NCBI GenBank assembly: GCA_937863995.1
Contig: CALMIK010000046.1
Coordinates: 62,001-126,000, forward strand
Source of the DNA: an uncultured Chelatococcus sp.
Lineage (GTDB): Bacteria > Pseudomonadota > Alphaproteobacteria > Rhizobiales > Beijerinckiaceae
DNA: 64,000 nt
Direction of reading: 5' to 3'
Shown here: one piece after another, positions 56,880 to 64,000 of the stretch
Layout of the letters: each line of letters begins with the position of its first letter
Numbering within the stretch: position 1 is the stretch's first letter
The notes under the pieces: model-generated
What the model saw: the letters and a program-made list of their open reading frames with translations, nothing else
Told to the model about the DNA's origin: nothing
Database searches by the model: none
Translations under genes and position numbers: made by a program

Positions 56880-57821
56880 ATGCTGGCCTACATTCTCAAA
56901 CGGATCGCTGCTGTCATTCCCGTCATGCTGCTGGTCGCGGTATTCGTGTTCCTGCTGCTGCGTCTAACCCCCGGCGACCCGGCAGCGATCATCGCGGGAG
57001 ACGCCGCAACCCCCGCCCAACTCGAGCGCATCCGCGAGGCCATGGGCCTCAACCAGCCGATCCATATCCAGTTCATCGCCTGGATGGGCTCGCTGTTGCA
57101 GGGCGACCTCGGCGTCTCCCTCATCTCGGGCGTGCCGGTCATCGACATGATGAGCCAGCGCCTGGGGCCGACCATTTCCATCGCGCTGCTCACCATTGTC
57201 ATCTCCGTCGTCCTCGCCATCCCCATGGGCGTGGCGGCGGCATGGCGGCGGGGCTCATGGGTCGACTACTGCGTCATGAGCTTCTCCGTGCTGGGCTTCT
57301 CCATGCCCGTGTTTCTGGTCGGCTATCTCCTGCTGCTGCTGTTCGCCGTCAACCTCGGCTGGCTGCCGGTGCAGGGCTTCACGCCCATCAGCAAGGGGAT
57401 TTTGCCGTTTCTCGAACGGGCGATCCTGCCGGCGCTGACGCTGGCCTCGATCTACATCGCGCTCATCGCCCGCATGACGCGCGCCAGCATGCTGGAGGTG
57501 CTGAGCGAGGACTATGTGCGCACGGCGCGGGCGAAGGGCGCGGGAGAGCGGCGCGTGCTGTTCACCCACGCGCTGCGCAACGCCGCCATCCCCATCGTCA
57601 CGATCGTCGGCACCGGCTTCGCGCTGCTCATTTCCGGCGTCGTCGTCACCGAGAGCATCTTCAACATCCCGGGGATCGGCCGCCTGACGGTGGATGCGGT
57701 GCTGGCGCGGGACTACCCCGTCATCCAGGCGATGATCCTGCTGACGAGCGCGATCTACGTCCTCATCAACCTGCTCATCGACATCTCCTACACCCTTTTC
57801 GATCCGAGGATCCGCTACTGA
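56880..57821 (+). CDS. Peptide ABC transporter permease (DppB-like)
   Basis: A 313-residue membrane protein. MLAYILKRIAAVIPVMLLVA and FLLLRLTPGDPAAIIAGD are the DppB N-terminal hallmark; the coupling loop is RTARAKGAGERRVLFTHALR. GAGG lies upstream of the ATG at 56880; the frame open to 56661 crosses repeats and is not coding. Confidence 0.88.
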   Translation: MLAYILKRIAAVIPVMLLVAVFVFLLLRLTPGDPAAIIAGDAATPAQLERIREAMGLNQPIHIQFIAWMGSLLQGDLGVSLISGVPVIDMMSQRLGPTISIALLTIVISVVLAIPMGVAAAWRRGSWVDYCVMSFSVLGFSMPVFLVGYLLLLLFAVNLGWLPVQGFTPISKGILPFLERAILPALTLASIYIALIARMTRASMLEVLSEDYVRTARAKGAGERRVLFTHALRNAAIPIVTIVGTGFALLISGVVVTESIFNIPGIGRLTVDAVLARDYPVIQAMILLTSAIYVLINLLIDISYTLFDPRIRY

Positions 57822-58702
57822 TGGCCCAGACAACCCGCCCCTCCGGGACACGATCCATCCTGCGCTTCCTGCCGCTGCCGCGCATGGCGGCCCTTGGGAT
57901 CGGTCCGAGCATCGCCGCCTTCGTGCTGTTAGCCATCATCGTCGTGACGATCCTGTCGCCATGGCTCGCGCCGCACGATCCCATGGCCATGTCGCCGCTC
58001 CAGCGGCTGAAGCCCGCGAGCGCCGACTACATCCTCGGCACGGATGCCTATGGCCGCGACCTCCTCTCCCGCGTCATCATCGGCGGCCGCATATCGCTGT
58101 TCATCGGCCTCGCGGCGGCGGCCGTCAGCGTGGCGCTCGGCGTGCTGATCGGCCTCGTGGCCGGCTTCTTCCGCACCGCCGACGCCGTCATCATGCGCAT
58201 GATGGACGCGCTGATGGCCATGCCCTCGATCCTCATCGCCATCGCCCTCGTGGCGCTGAACGGGCCGAGCGTCGGCTCCGTCGTCGCGGCGATCACCATT
58301 CCCGAGATACCCCGCGTCGTGCGCCTGGTGCGCGCCGTGATCCTGACGGCGCGCGAGGAGCCCTATGTCGAGGCGGCGGCGGCGCTGGGATCGAGCACGT
58401 TCAAGATCCTGTTCCAGCACCTGCTCCCGAACACGATGGCGCCGATGATCGTTCAGGGCACGTATATCGTGGCGTCCGCCATCCTCACCGAGGCGATCCT
58501 CTCGTTCCTCGGCGCGGGCGTCAGCACCGAGATCCCGACCTGGGGCAACATCATGGCGGAAGGGCGCACCTTCTTCCGCATCAAGCCCTCGCTGGTGCTG
58601 TGGCCGGGGCTGATGCTGACGCTGTGCATCCTCTCGATCAACCTGCTCGGCGACGCCGTGCGCGATACGCTCGATCCCCGTCTCAAGATGCGCGAGGGCT
58701 GA
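57821..58702 (+). CDS. Peptide ABC transporter permease (DppC-like)
   Basis: A 293-residue membrane protein. ILGTDAYGRDLLSRVIIGGR and the coupling loop VEAAAALGSSTFKILFQHLL are DppC hallmarks. The ATG overlaps the upstream TGA as TGATG, so the two permeases are translationally coupled. Confidence 0.88.
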   Translation: MAQTTRPSGTRSILRFLPLPRMAALGIGPSIAAFVLLAIIVVTILSPWLAPHDPMAMSPLQRLKPASADYILGTDAYGRDLLSRVIIGGRISLFIGLAAAAVSVALGVLIGLVAGFFRTADAVIMRMMDALMAMPSILIAIALVALNGPSVGSVVAAITIPEIPRVVRLVRAVILTAREEPYVEAAAALGSSTFKILFQHLLPNTMAPMIVQGTYIVASAILTEAILSFLGAGVSTEIPTWGNIMAEGRTFFRIKPSLVLWPGLMLTLCILSINLLGDAVRDTLDPRLKMREG

Positions 58703-58705
58703 GGC

Positions 58706-60367
58706 ATGAAACTGCGCGACCGTAACTTTTCCGGCGCCCCCGTCGTTCTCGACGTCGAGAACCTCGTGGTCGGCCTGGCTCATACGTCAACGAGCGAACC
58801 CTTCCTGCACGGCATTTCGCTGCGCATCCACAAGGGGGAAACGCTCTGCCTCGTCGGCGAATCCGGCTCGGGCAAGTCCATCACCTCCCTGGCCACGATG
58901 GGGCTGCTGCCGAAGGGCTCGCTTGCCGTGCGCTCCGGGCGCATCATGCTCTCGGGCGAGAACCTGCTCGCGCTCGGCGAGGCGCAGATGCGGGCGATGC
59001 GCGCCACGCGCCTGTCCATGATCTTCCAGGAGCCGATGACCGCCCTCAACCCGGTCATGCCGGTCGGGCGGCAGATCACCGAGGTGCTCGATCTCCACAC
59101 CCGTCTCGGCAAGGAAGAAAAGCGCGCCCGCGTGCTCGACATCATGCAGCAGGTGCACCTGCCCGATGTCGAGCGCATCTACCGCTCCTTCCCGCACCAG
59201 CTTTCCGGCGGGCAGCGGCAGCGCATCATGATCGCCATGGCGCTGATCCTCGAACCCGTCCTGCTCATCGCCGACGAGCCGACGACCGCGCTCGACGTCA
59301 CAACCCAGAAGCAGATCCTCTCCCTGATCGCCGAATTGCAGGAAAAGCACGGCACGGCGGTGCTCTTCATCACCCACGACATGGGCGTGGTGGCGGAGAT
59401 CGCCGACACCGTCTGCGTCATGCGGCACGGGCGGGTGGTGGAAAGCGGCCCGATCGGAGAAATCCTGCGCGCCCCGCGGGAGGCCTACACGCGCGACCTG
59501 CTCGACGCCATCCCCGCGCTGACGCCGCGCGCGCCCCGTCCGGAGACGAAAGAGCCGCCGGTCATGGACGTGAGCGACCTCGGCAAGACCTATCACGTCG
59601 GCTCGCTGTTCAACCGACGCCCGCCCGTGAAGGCCGCGCAAGGCGTCACGTTCACGCTGAAGCGCGGCCGCACGCTCGGCATCGTGGGCGAATCCGGCTC
59701 CGGCAAGTCGACGGTGGCGCGCTCGATCATGCGCCTCATCGATCCCACCGAGGGGCATGTCTACCTCGAGGGCCACGACATCGCCTACCTGCCCCACCCG
59801 CAGCTCAAGCGTCATCGCAAGCACCTGCAGGTGGTGTTCCAGGACCCCTTCCGTTCGCTCAACCCGCGCTGGACCATCGAGAAGAGCCTCATCGAGGGCC
59901 CTCTCAACTATGGCATCAGCCGGGACGAAGCCGTCGCGGAGGCCAGGCGCCTGCTCAAGATCGTCTCGCTGCCCGACGACGCCCTGAACCGCTATCCGCA
60001 CCAGTTCTCGGGCGGACAGCGCCAGCGCATCGCCATCGCCCGCGCGGTCGCGCTGCGCCCGGACGTGCTGGTCGCGGACGAGGCCGTCTCCGCCCTCGAT
60101 GTGTCGGTGCAGGCGCAGGTTCTCGACCTGCTCGCGGAACTGCAGGAGGCGGTCGGCATCGCCATCATCTTCATCACCCACGACCTGCGCGTCGCGGCGC
60201 AGATCTGCGACGACGTGATCGTGATGCAGCGCGGCATCGTGGTGGAACAGGGGCCGGCCGCCCAGGTGCTGGCCCATCCCCGCCACGAATACACCCGGAC
60301 GCTCATCGACGCCGCGCCCGGGCGCTTCTGGGATTTCGCCGGCCGCCGCTATCTGGAGGCCGGCTAA
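58706..60367 (+). CDS. Fused dual ATPase of a peptide ABC transporter (DppD-DppF)
   Basis: A 553-residue fusion of two ATPase domains, each with GESGSGKS, a LSGGQRQR-type or FSGGQRQR signature, and DEPTTALD or DEAVSALD Walker B. The first domain covers about residues 10-270, the second about 290-550. Each half ends in the oligopeptide C-terminal extension. In the second, Ala replaces Pro in the D-loop-adjacent DEP. Confidence 0.88.
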   Translation: MKLRDRNFSGAPVVLDVENLVVGLAHTSTSEPFLHGISLRIHKGETLCLVGESGSGKSITSLATMGLLPKGSLAVRSGRIMLSGENLLALGEAQMRAMRATRLSMIFQEPMTALNPVMPVGRQITEVLDLHTRLGKEEKRARVLDIMQQVHLPDVERIYRSFPHQLSGGQRQRIMIAMALILEPVLLIADEPTTALDVTTQKQILSLIAELQEKHGTAVLFITHDMGVVAEIADTVCVMRHGRVVESGPIGEILRAPREAYTRDLLDAIPALTPRAPRPETKEPPVMDVSDLGKTYHVGSLFNRRPPVKAAQGVTFTLKRGRTLGIVGESGSGKSTVARSIMRLIDPTEGHVYLEGHDIAYLPHPQLKRHRKHLQVVFQDPFRSLNPRWTIEKSLIEGPLNYGISRDEAVAEARRLLKIVSLPDDALNRYPHQFSGGQRQRIAIARAVALRPDVLVADEAVSALDVSVQAQVLDLLAELQEAVGIAIIFITHDLRVAAQICDDVIVMQRGIVVEQGPAAQVLAHPRHEYTRTLIDAAPGRFWDFAGRRYLEAG

Positions 60368-60392
60368 CACCGTAAAAACAGAGGGCCAGCAT

Positions 60393-61586
60393 ATGCCTGT
60401 CATTCCTGCAATAGTTGAACGGTCGGCCGATCTCCTGTCGATATTCGAGGACCTGCACCGGCATCCGGAGCTTGGTTTCGAGGAAAGCCGCACCGCCGCC
60501 GTCGTCGCCGACAGGCTGCGCGCGTGGGGGGTCGACGAGGTCCACACCGGCATCGGCGCGACCGGCGTCATCGGCATCCTGCATGGCCGCGGGACGTTGG
60601 GCGGCGGCGGCAACCGCCGCGTGGGCCTGCGGGCCGACATGGACGCGCTGCCGATCGAGGAGGCGTCCGGGCTCGCCTACACCTCCGGAAACCCGGGCAG
60701 GATGCATGCCTGCGGGCATGACGGCCACACCACGATGCTGCTCGGCGCCGCGCAATATCTCGCCGCGACACGAGACTTCGCCGGCACGGCCGTCTTCATT
60801 TTCCAGCCCGCCGAAGAAGGTCTCGGCGGCGCGCGGCGCATGCTGCAGGAGGGGTTGTTCGAGCGCTTCCCCTGCGACGAGATATACGGCATGCACAACC
60901 AGCCGACAGGCAAGCCCGGCCATGCCACGCTGCGCAAGGGCGCGGCGATGGCCGGCGCGTCGTTCTTCGACATCCAGCTGCGGGGCCGGGGCAGCCACGC
61001 CGCCATGCCCCATCAGTCGCGCGACGTGCTGGTGATCGGCGCCGACCTCGTCCAGCAGTTGCAGAGCATCGTCAGCCGCAACGTGCGCGCCACGGATGCC
61101 TGCGTGGTCTCCTGCACGCAGTTCCACACCGGCTCCGCGTACAACATCGTCCCGGAAACGGCCACGATCACGGGGACGATCCGCTTCTTCAGCACGGAGG
61201 TGCGGGACCTCGTCCAGTCGCGCATGCGCGCCATCTGCGAGGGGCTCGCCCTCGGCCACGGCATCGCCATCGACGTCTCCTTCCGGGAGGTCTTCGACGT
61301 GCTGCCCAACGACGCCGAGCTGTCCGACGCCTACCTCGCGGCCGCCGCCGACGTGGTGGGCGCCGACAACGTCGCCGAGGAACCCGTGCCCTTCATGGGC
61401 AGCGAGGACTTCGCGGACATGCTGCGGCGCGTGCCGGGCAGCTACCTCAACCTCGGCCACGCCGGAACCGTTCCCCTGCACAATCCCGCGTTCGTGCTGT
61501 CCCCCGACATCCTGCCCGTCGGGGCCTCCATCTACGCGCGCATCATCGAAACCCGACTGCCCATCGACAAGGACCTGACCGCATGA
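60393..61586 (+). CDS. M20-family amidohydrolase (hippurate hydrolase type)
   Basis: A 397-residue M20D metalloenzyme. Ligands: RMHACGHDGHTTMLLG near residues 107-122, FQPAEEGLGGARRM with the catalytic Glu pair, and HNQPTGKPG. SEDFADMLRRVPG supplies a C-terminal ligand. Enzymes of this class cleave N-acyl or N-aroyl amino acids. ATGA overlap with the next peptidase. Confidence 0.87.
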   Translation: MPVIPAIVERSADLLSIFEDLHRHPELGFEESRTAAVVADRLRAWGVDEVHTGIGATGVIGILHGRGTLGGGGNRRVGLRADMDALPIEEASGLAYTSGNPGRMHACGHDGHTTMLLGAAQYLAATRDFAGTAVFIFQPAEEGLGGARRMLQEGLFERFPCDEIYGMHNQPTGKPGHATLRKGAAMAGASFFDIQLRGRGSHAAMPHQSRDVLVIGADLVQQLQSIVSRNVRATDACVVSCTQFHTGSAYNIVPETATITGTIRFFSTEVRDLVQSRMRAICEGLALGHGIAIDVSFREVFDVLPNDAELSDAYLAAAADVVGADNVAEEPVPFMGSEDFADMLRRVPGSYLNLGHAGTVPLHNPAFVLSPDILPVGASIYARIIETRLPIDKDLTA

Positions 61587-62716
61587 GCGCCCTCGACCTG
61601 CCCTTCGACACAGACGACATGGTGAACCGGCTGGAGCCATGGATCACGTGTGAAAGCCCCACCTTCGACGCTGCCGCCGTCGACCGCATGATGGATGTCG
61701 CCGCCTTCGACTTCGCGGCGGCGGGCGCGCATATCGAGCGCATCCCGGGGCGCATGGGCTACGGCGGATCGCTGCGCGCGCGCTTCCCCCACCGCGACAT
61801 GGGGGCGCCGGGCATCCTCGTTTCCGGCCATCTCGACACCGTCCACCCCGTCGGAACGCTGGAGAAGCTGCCGTTCCGCCGGGAGGGAGGGCTGTGTTAC
61901 GGCCCCGGCATCCAGGACATGAAGGCCGGCAACTTCATCGCCCTCGAGGCCATCCTCCAGCTGCAGCGCGCCGCGCTGGAGACGCCGCTGCCCGTCACCT
62001 TCCTGCTCACCCCCGACGAGGAAGTCGGCACGCCCTCGACGCGCGAACTGATCGAGCAGGAAGCTCTGAAGCACCGCTACGTCCTCGTTCCCGAGCCCGC
62101 ACTCGCGGATGGCGGCGCCGTCACGGGCCGCTATGCCATCGCCCGCTATAACATGCGCACCGTCGGCCGTCCGAGCCACGCCGGCGCGGCGCTCGCGGAC
62201 GGGCGCTCGGCCATTGCCCGCATGGCCCGGAAGATCCTCGAAATAGAGGCGATGACGACCGACGACTGCACCTTCAGCGTCGGCGTCATCCATGGCGGGC
62301 AATGGGTGAACTGCGTGTCCTCCTCGTGCGAGGCCGAAGCGCTGAGCATGGCGAAGAAGCAGGAGGATCTCGACCGGGGCGTCGATCGCATGCTGGCGCT
62401 GGCGGACGAATCCGGCGACGTCGTCTTCGAGGTGAGGCGCGGCGTCACGCGGCCGGTGTGGGAACCGGACCAGCCGGGCACGATGGCGCTTTATGCCATC
62501 GCGCGCGATATCGCCCGGGAGATCGGCTTCGAGCTCACCCACGCCAGCGCGGGCGGCGGCTCGGACGGCAACTTTACCGGCGCGCTCGGCATTCCCACCC
62601 TCGACTCGATCGGCGTCCGCGGGGCGGGCCTGCATACGCTCAACGAGCATATCGAGGTGGCGAGCCTGCGCGAGCGCGCGCAGCTCTTCGCCGGCCTGTT
62701 CACGCGTCTGCGGTAA
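61583..62716 (+). CDS. M20-family peptidase (glutamate carboxypeptidase type)
   Basis: A 377-residue M20 peptidase of the CPG2/ArgE group. Ligands: VSGHLDTVHPVGT near 90-100, GPGIQDMKAGN with the bridging Asp, TPDEEVGTPSTREL with the catalytic Glu pair, and a C-terminal His in AGLHTLNEHIE. Removes a C-terminal amino acid or an N-acyl group. Acts with the preceding amidohydrolase. Confidence 0.85.
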   Translation: MSALDLPFDTDDMVNRLEPWITCESPTFDAAAVDRMMDVAAFDFAAAGAHIERIPGRMGYGGSLRARFPHRDMGAPGILVSGHLDTVHPVGTLEKLPFRREGGLCYGPGIQDMKAGNFIALEAILQLQRAALETPLPVTFLLTPDEEVGTPSTRELIEQEALKHRYVLVPEPALADGGAVTGRYAIARYNMRTVGRPSHAGAALADGRSAIARMARKILEIEAMTTDDCTFSVGVIHGGQWVNCVSSSCEAEALSMAKKQEDLDRGVDRMLALADESGDVVFEVRRGVTRPVWEPDQPGTMALYAIARDIAREIGFELTHASAGGGSDGNFTGALGIPTLDSIGVRGAGLHTLNEHIEVASLRERAQLFAGLFTRLR

Positions 62717-62765
62717 CGCCGCCCGGCCACAACGCGACACCCTCGTGAAGAAGGATGAACCAGCC

Positions 62766-64000
62766 ATGCCCGGAAACGCGCCTGCCCCCATCGCCGTCGA
62801 GGGGTTGAGGGAACCTGTCGAGATCGCCGTCGATGCGTGGGGCGTGGCGCATATCCGGGCGCAGAACCGGGACGACCTGTTCTTCGCCCAGGGCTGGAAC
62901 GTCGCGCGCGACCGGCTGTGGCAGATCGACCTGTGGCGAAAGCGCGGGCTCGGGCTGCTCGCCGCCGATTTCGGGCCGGGTTATCTGGAGCAGGACCGCG
63001 CCGCGCGCCTCTTCCTCTACAGGGGCGACATGGCGCCCGAATGGGCGGCCTACGGCGATGGCGCGCAGGCCATATGCGCGTCGTTCACCGCCGGCATCAA
63101 CGCTTACATCGCCGGCATCGAAGCGGGCGTTCATCCCCTGCCGCCGGAGTTCGCGAAGCTCGGCAACGCCCCTGCCCGCTGGGCGGCGGAGGATGTCGTG
63201 CGTATCCGCAGCCATTCCCTCACCCGCAACGTGAGCTCGGAGATCCTGCGGGCGCGGCTGACCGCGCGCGCAGGCGCTGCGGCGGACGACCTGCGCTTGC
63301 GGCGTGAGCCGCCGGTCGCGCCGATAACCGCTCCCGACCTCGATCTCGCATCCCTGCCGCTTGAAATCCTCGACGACGTCAATCTCGCCGTCGCCCCGGT
63401 GACCTTTTCGACGTCGCGCCTCTCGGCCCCGCTCGCGGAGGCCCCCCGGTGGCGCAAGGCCACGCCCACGGGGGAGATCGTCCAGGCGGTGCAGCCGGAA
63501 GGATCGAACAACTGGGCCGTGTCGGCGGAGAAATCCGCCACCGGGCGGCCCATTCTGGCGTTCGACCCGCACCGCACCCACACCCTTCCCTCGATCCGCT
63601 ACGTCGTCCACCTCTCGATGCCCGGCTTCGACGCCATCGGCGCGGGAGAGCCGGCCACCCCGGGGATCTCGATGGGGCACAACGGCACCGCCGCATTCGC
63701 GCTGACGATCTTCGGCGCCGACCAGGAGGACGCCTTCGTTTACGACACGCACCCCGACGACCCGCTCAGCTACCGCTTCGGCGACGGCTGGGAGAGGATG
63801 ACGGAATGCGTCGAGGACATCCCCGTCAAAAACGGCGGCATCGAGCAGCGAAGCCTCTACTTCACCCGCCATGGCCCGGTGATCCACCGCGATCCCGCCG
63901 CCCACCGGGCCTACGCGCTGCGCACCGTGTGGACCGATCCGGGCATGGCGCCCTACATGGCGAGCCTTGCAGTGATGCAGGCGCGCAGTTTCGACGCCTA
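62766..64000 (+). CDS. Penicillin-acylase-family amidase, C-terminus beyond window
   Basis: 411 residues are visible and the frame continues past the edge. The Ntn-hydrolase nucleophile is S247 in QPEGSNNWAV, the residue exposed by autocatalytic cleavage; upstream AHIRAQNRDDLFFAQGWNVA is the alpha-chain start. There is no signal peptide, so it is probably cytosolic, unlike secreted penicillin acylases. Last visible gene of the peptide operon; likely cleaves an acyl-amide of the imported compound. Confidence 0.85.
   Translation, partial: MPGNAPAPIAVEGLREPVEIAVDAWGVAHIRAQNRDDLFFAQGWNVARDRLWQIDLWRKRGLGLLAADFGPGYLEQDRAARLFLYRGDMAPEWAAYGDGAQAICASFTAGINAYIAGIEAGVHPLPPEFAKLGNAPARWAAEDVVRIRSHSLTRNVSSEILRARLTARAGAAADDLRLRREPPVAPITAPDLDLASLPLEILDDVNLAVAPVTFSTSRLSAPLAEAPRWRKATPTGEIVQAVQPEGSNNWAVSAEKSATGRPILAFDPHRTHTLPSIRYVVHLSMPGFDAIGAGEPATPGISMGHNGTAAFALTIFGADQEDAFVYDTHPDDPLSYRFGDGWERMTECVEDIPVKNGGIEQRSLYFTRHGPVIHRDPAAHRAYALRTVWTDPGMAPYMASLAVMQARSFDA

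Overview
The window comes from a GC-rich alphaproteobacterial chromosome, most likely Hyphomicrobiales (Rhizobiales) near the Phyllobacteriaceae. The reasons are the gene content (many amino-acid, polyamine and peptide ABC operons with private LysR or IclR regulators), the codon bias, and copies of intergenic palindrome families typical of that order (5061-5288 and 56612-56746). All calls are from reading the sequence; no database search was run.

Layout. (1) 1-16962 is a run of small catabolic units: a hydantoinase/oxoprolinase pair (hyuA, partial hyuB) divergent from a DAO-type oxidase, an MFS exporter, a polyamine-type ABC transporter (Pot-like) divergent from an MmgE/PrpD gene plus a second DAO-type oxidase, a divergent EamA exporter/IclR pair with two near-identical 37-bp operators, an Hsp70-like ATPase and an SDR whose catalytic residues are replaced. 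(2) 17197-34897 looks like a lysine/pipecolate to 2-oxoadipate and glutarate catabolic region: an aminoadipate-semialdehyde dehydrogenase, the 2-oxoadipate dioxygenase/decarboxylase HglS, an Asp/Glu-type racemase, an amino-acid ABC transporter, a LysR regulator, a pipecolate-oxidase-like flavoenzyme and an aminotransferase. These are followed by a fused E1 2-oxoacid dehydrogenase with a FabD-like protein, then a CoA transferase, glutaryl-CoA dehydrogenase and their LysR regulator.

(3) 35221-45754 is a complete type I-C CRISPR-Cas locus on the minus strand: cas3, cas5c, cas8c, cas7, cas4, cas1, cas2, a leader and an array of 32 repeats and 31 spacers. The usually compact cas3-cas5c junction is opened by 627 bp. 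That gap holds a decayed GIY-YIG nuclease gene and, on the plus strand, a lone degenerate CRISPR repeat followed by a 34-nt pseudo-spacer and a hairpin. The first 11 bases of the pseudo-spacer recur 157 bp upstream directly after a TTC, the type I-C PAM, and 3 bp from a TTGACA -35 hexamer that faces cas5c. This is the architecture of a Cas-regulating guide RNA (CreA/CreR-like) and is the most notable finding here.

(4) 45905-52275 is a second amino-acid ABC operon with two ATPases and an argininosuccinate-lyase-family enzyme resembling EDDS lyase, divergent from a LysR gene. (5) 52324-64000 is an IclR regulator divergent from an operon for an acylated or amide-linked peptide: an MlrC-like M81 metallopeptidase, a Dpp-type ABC transporter with fused ATPases, two M20 amidohydrolases/peptidases and a penicillin-acylase-family enzyme cut by the window end. 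No rRNA, tRNA or insertion sequence was recognised.
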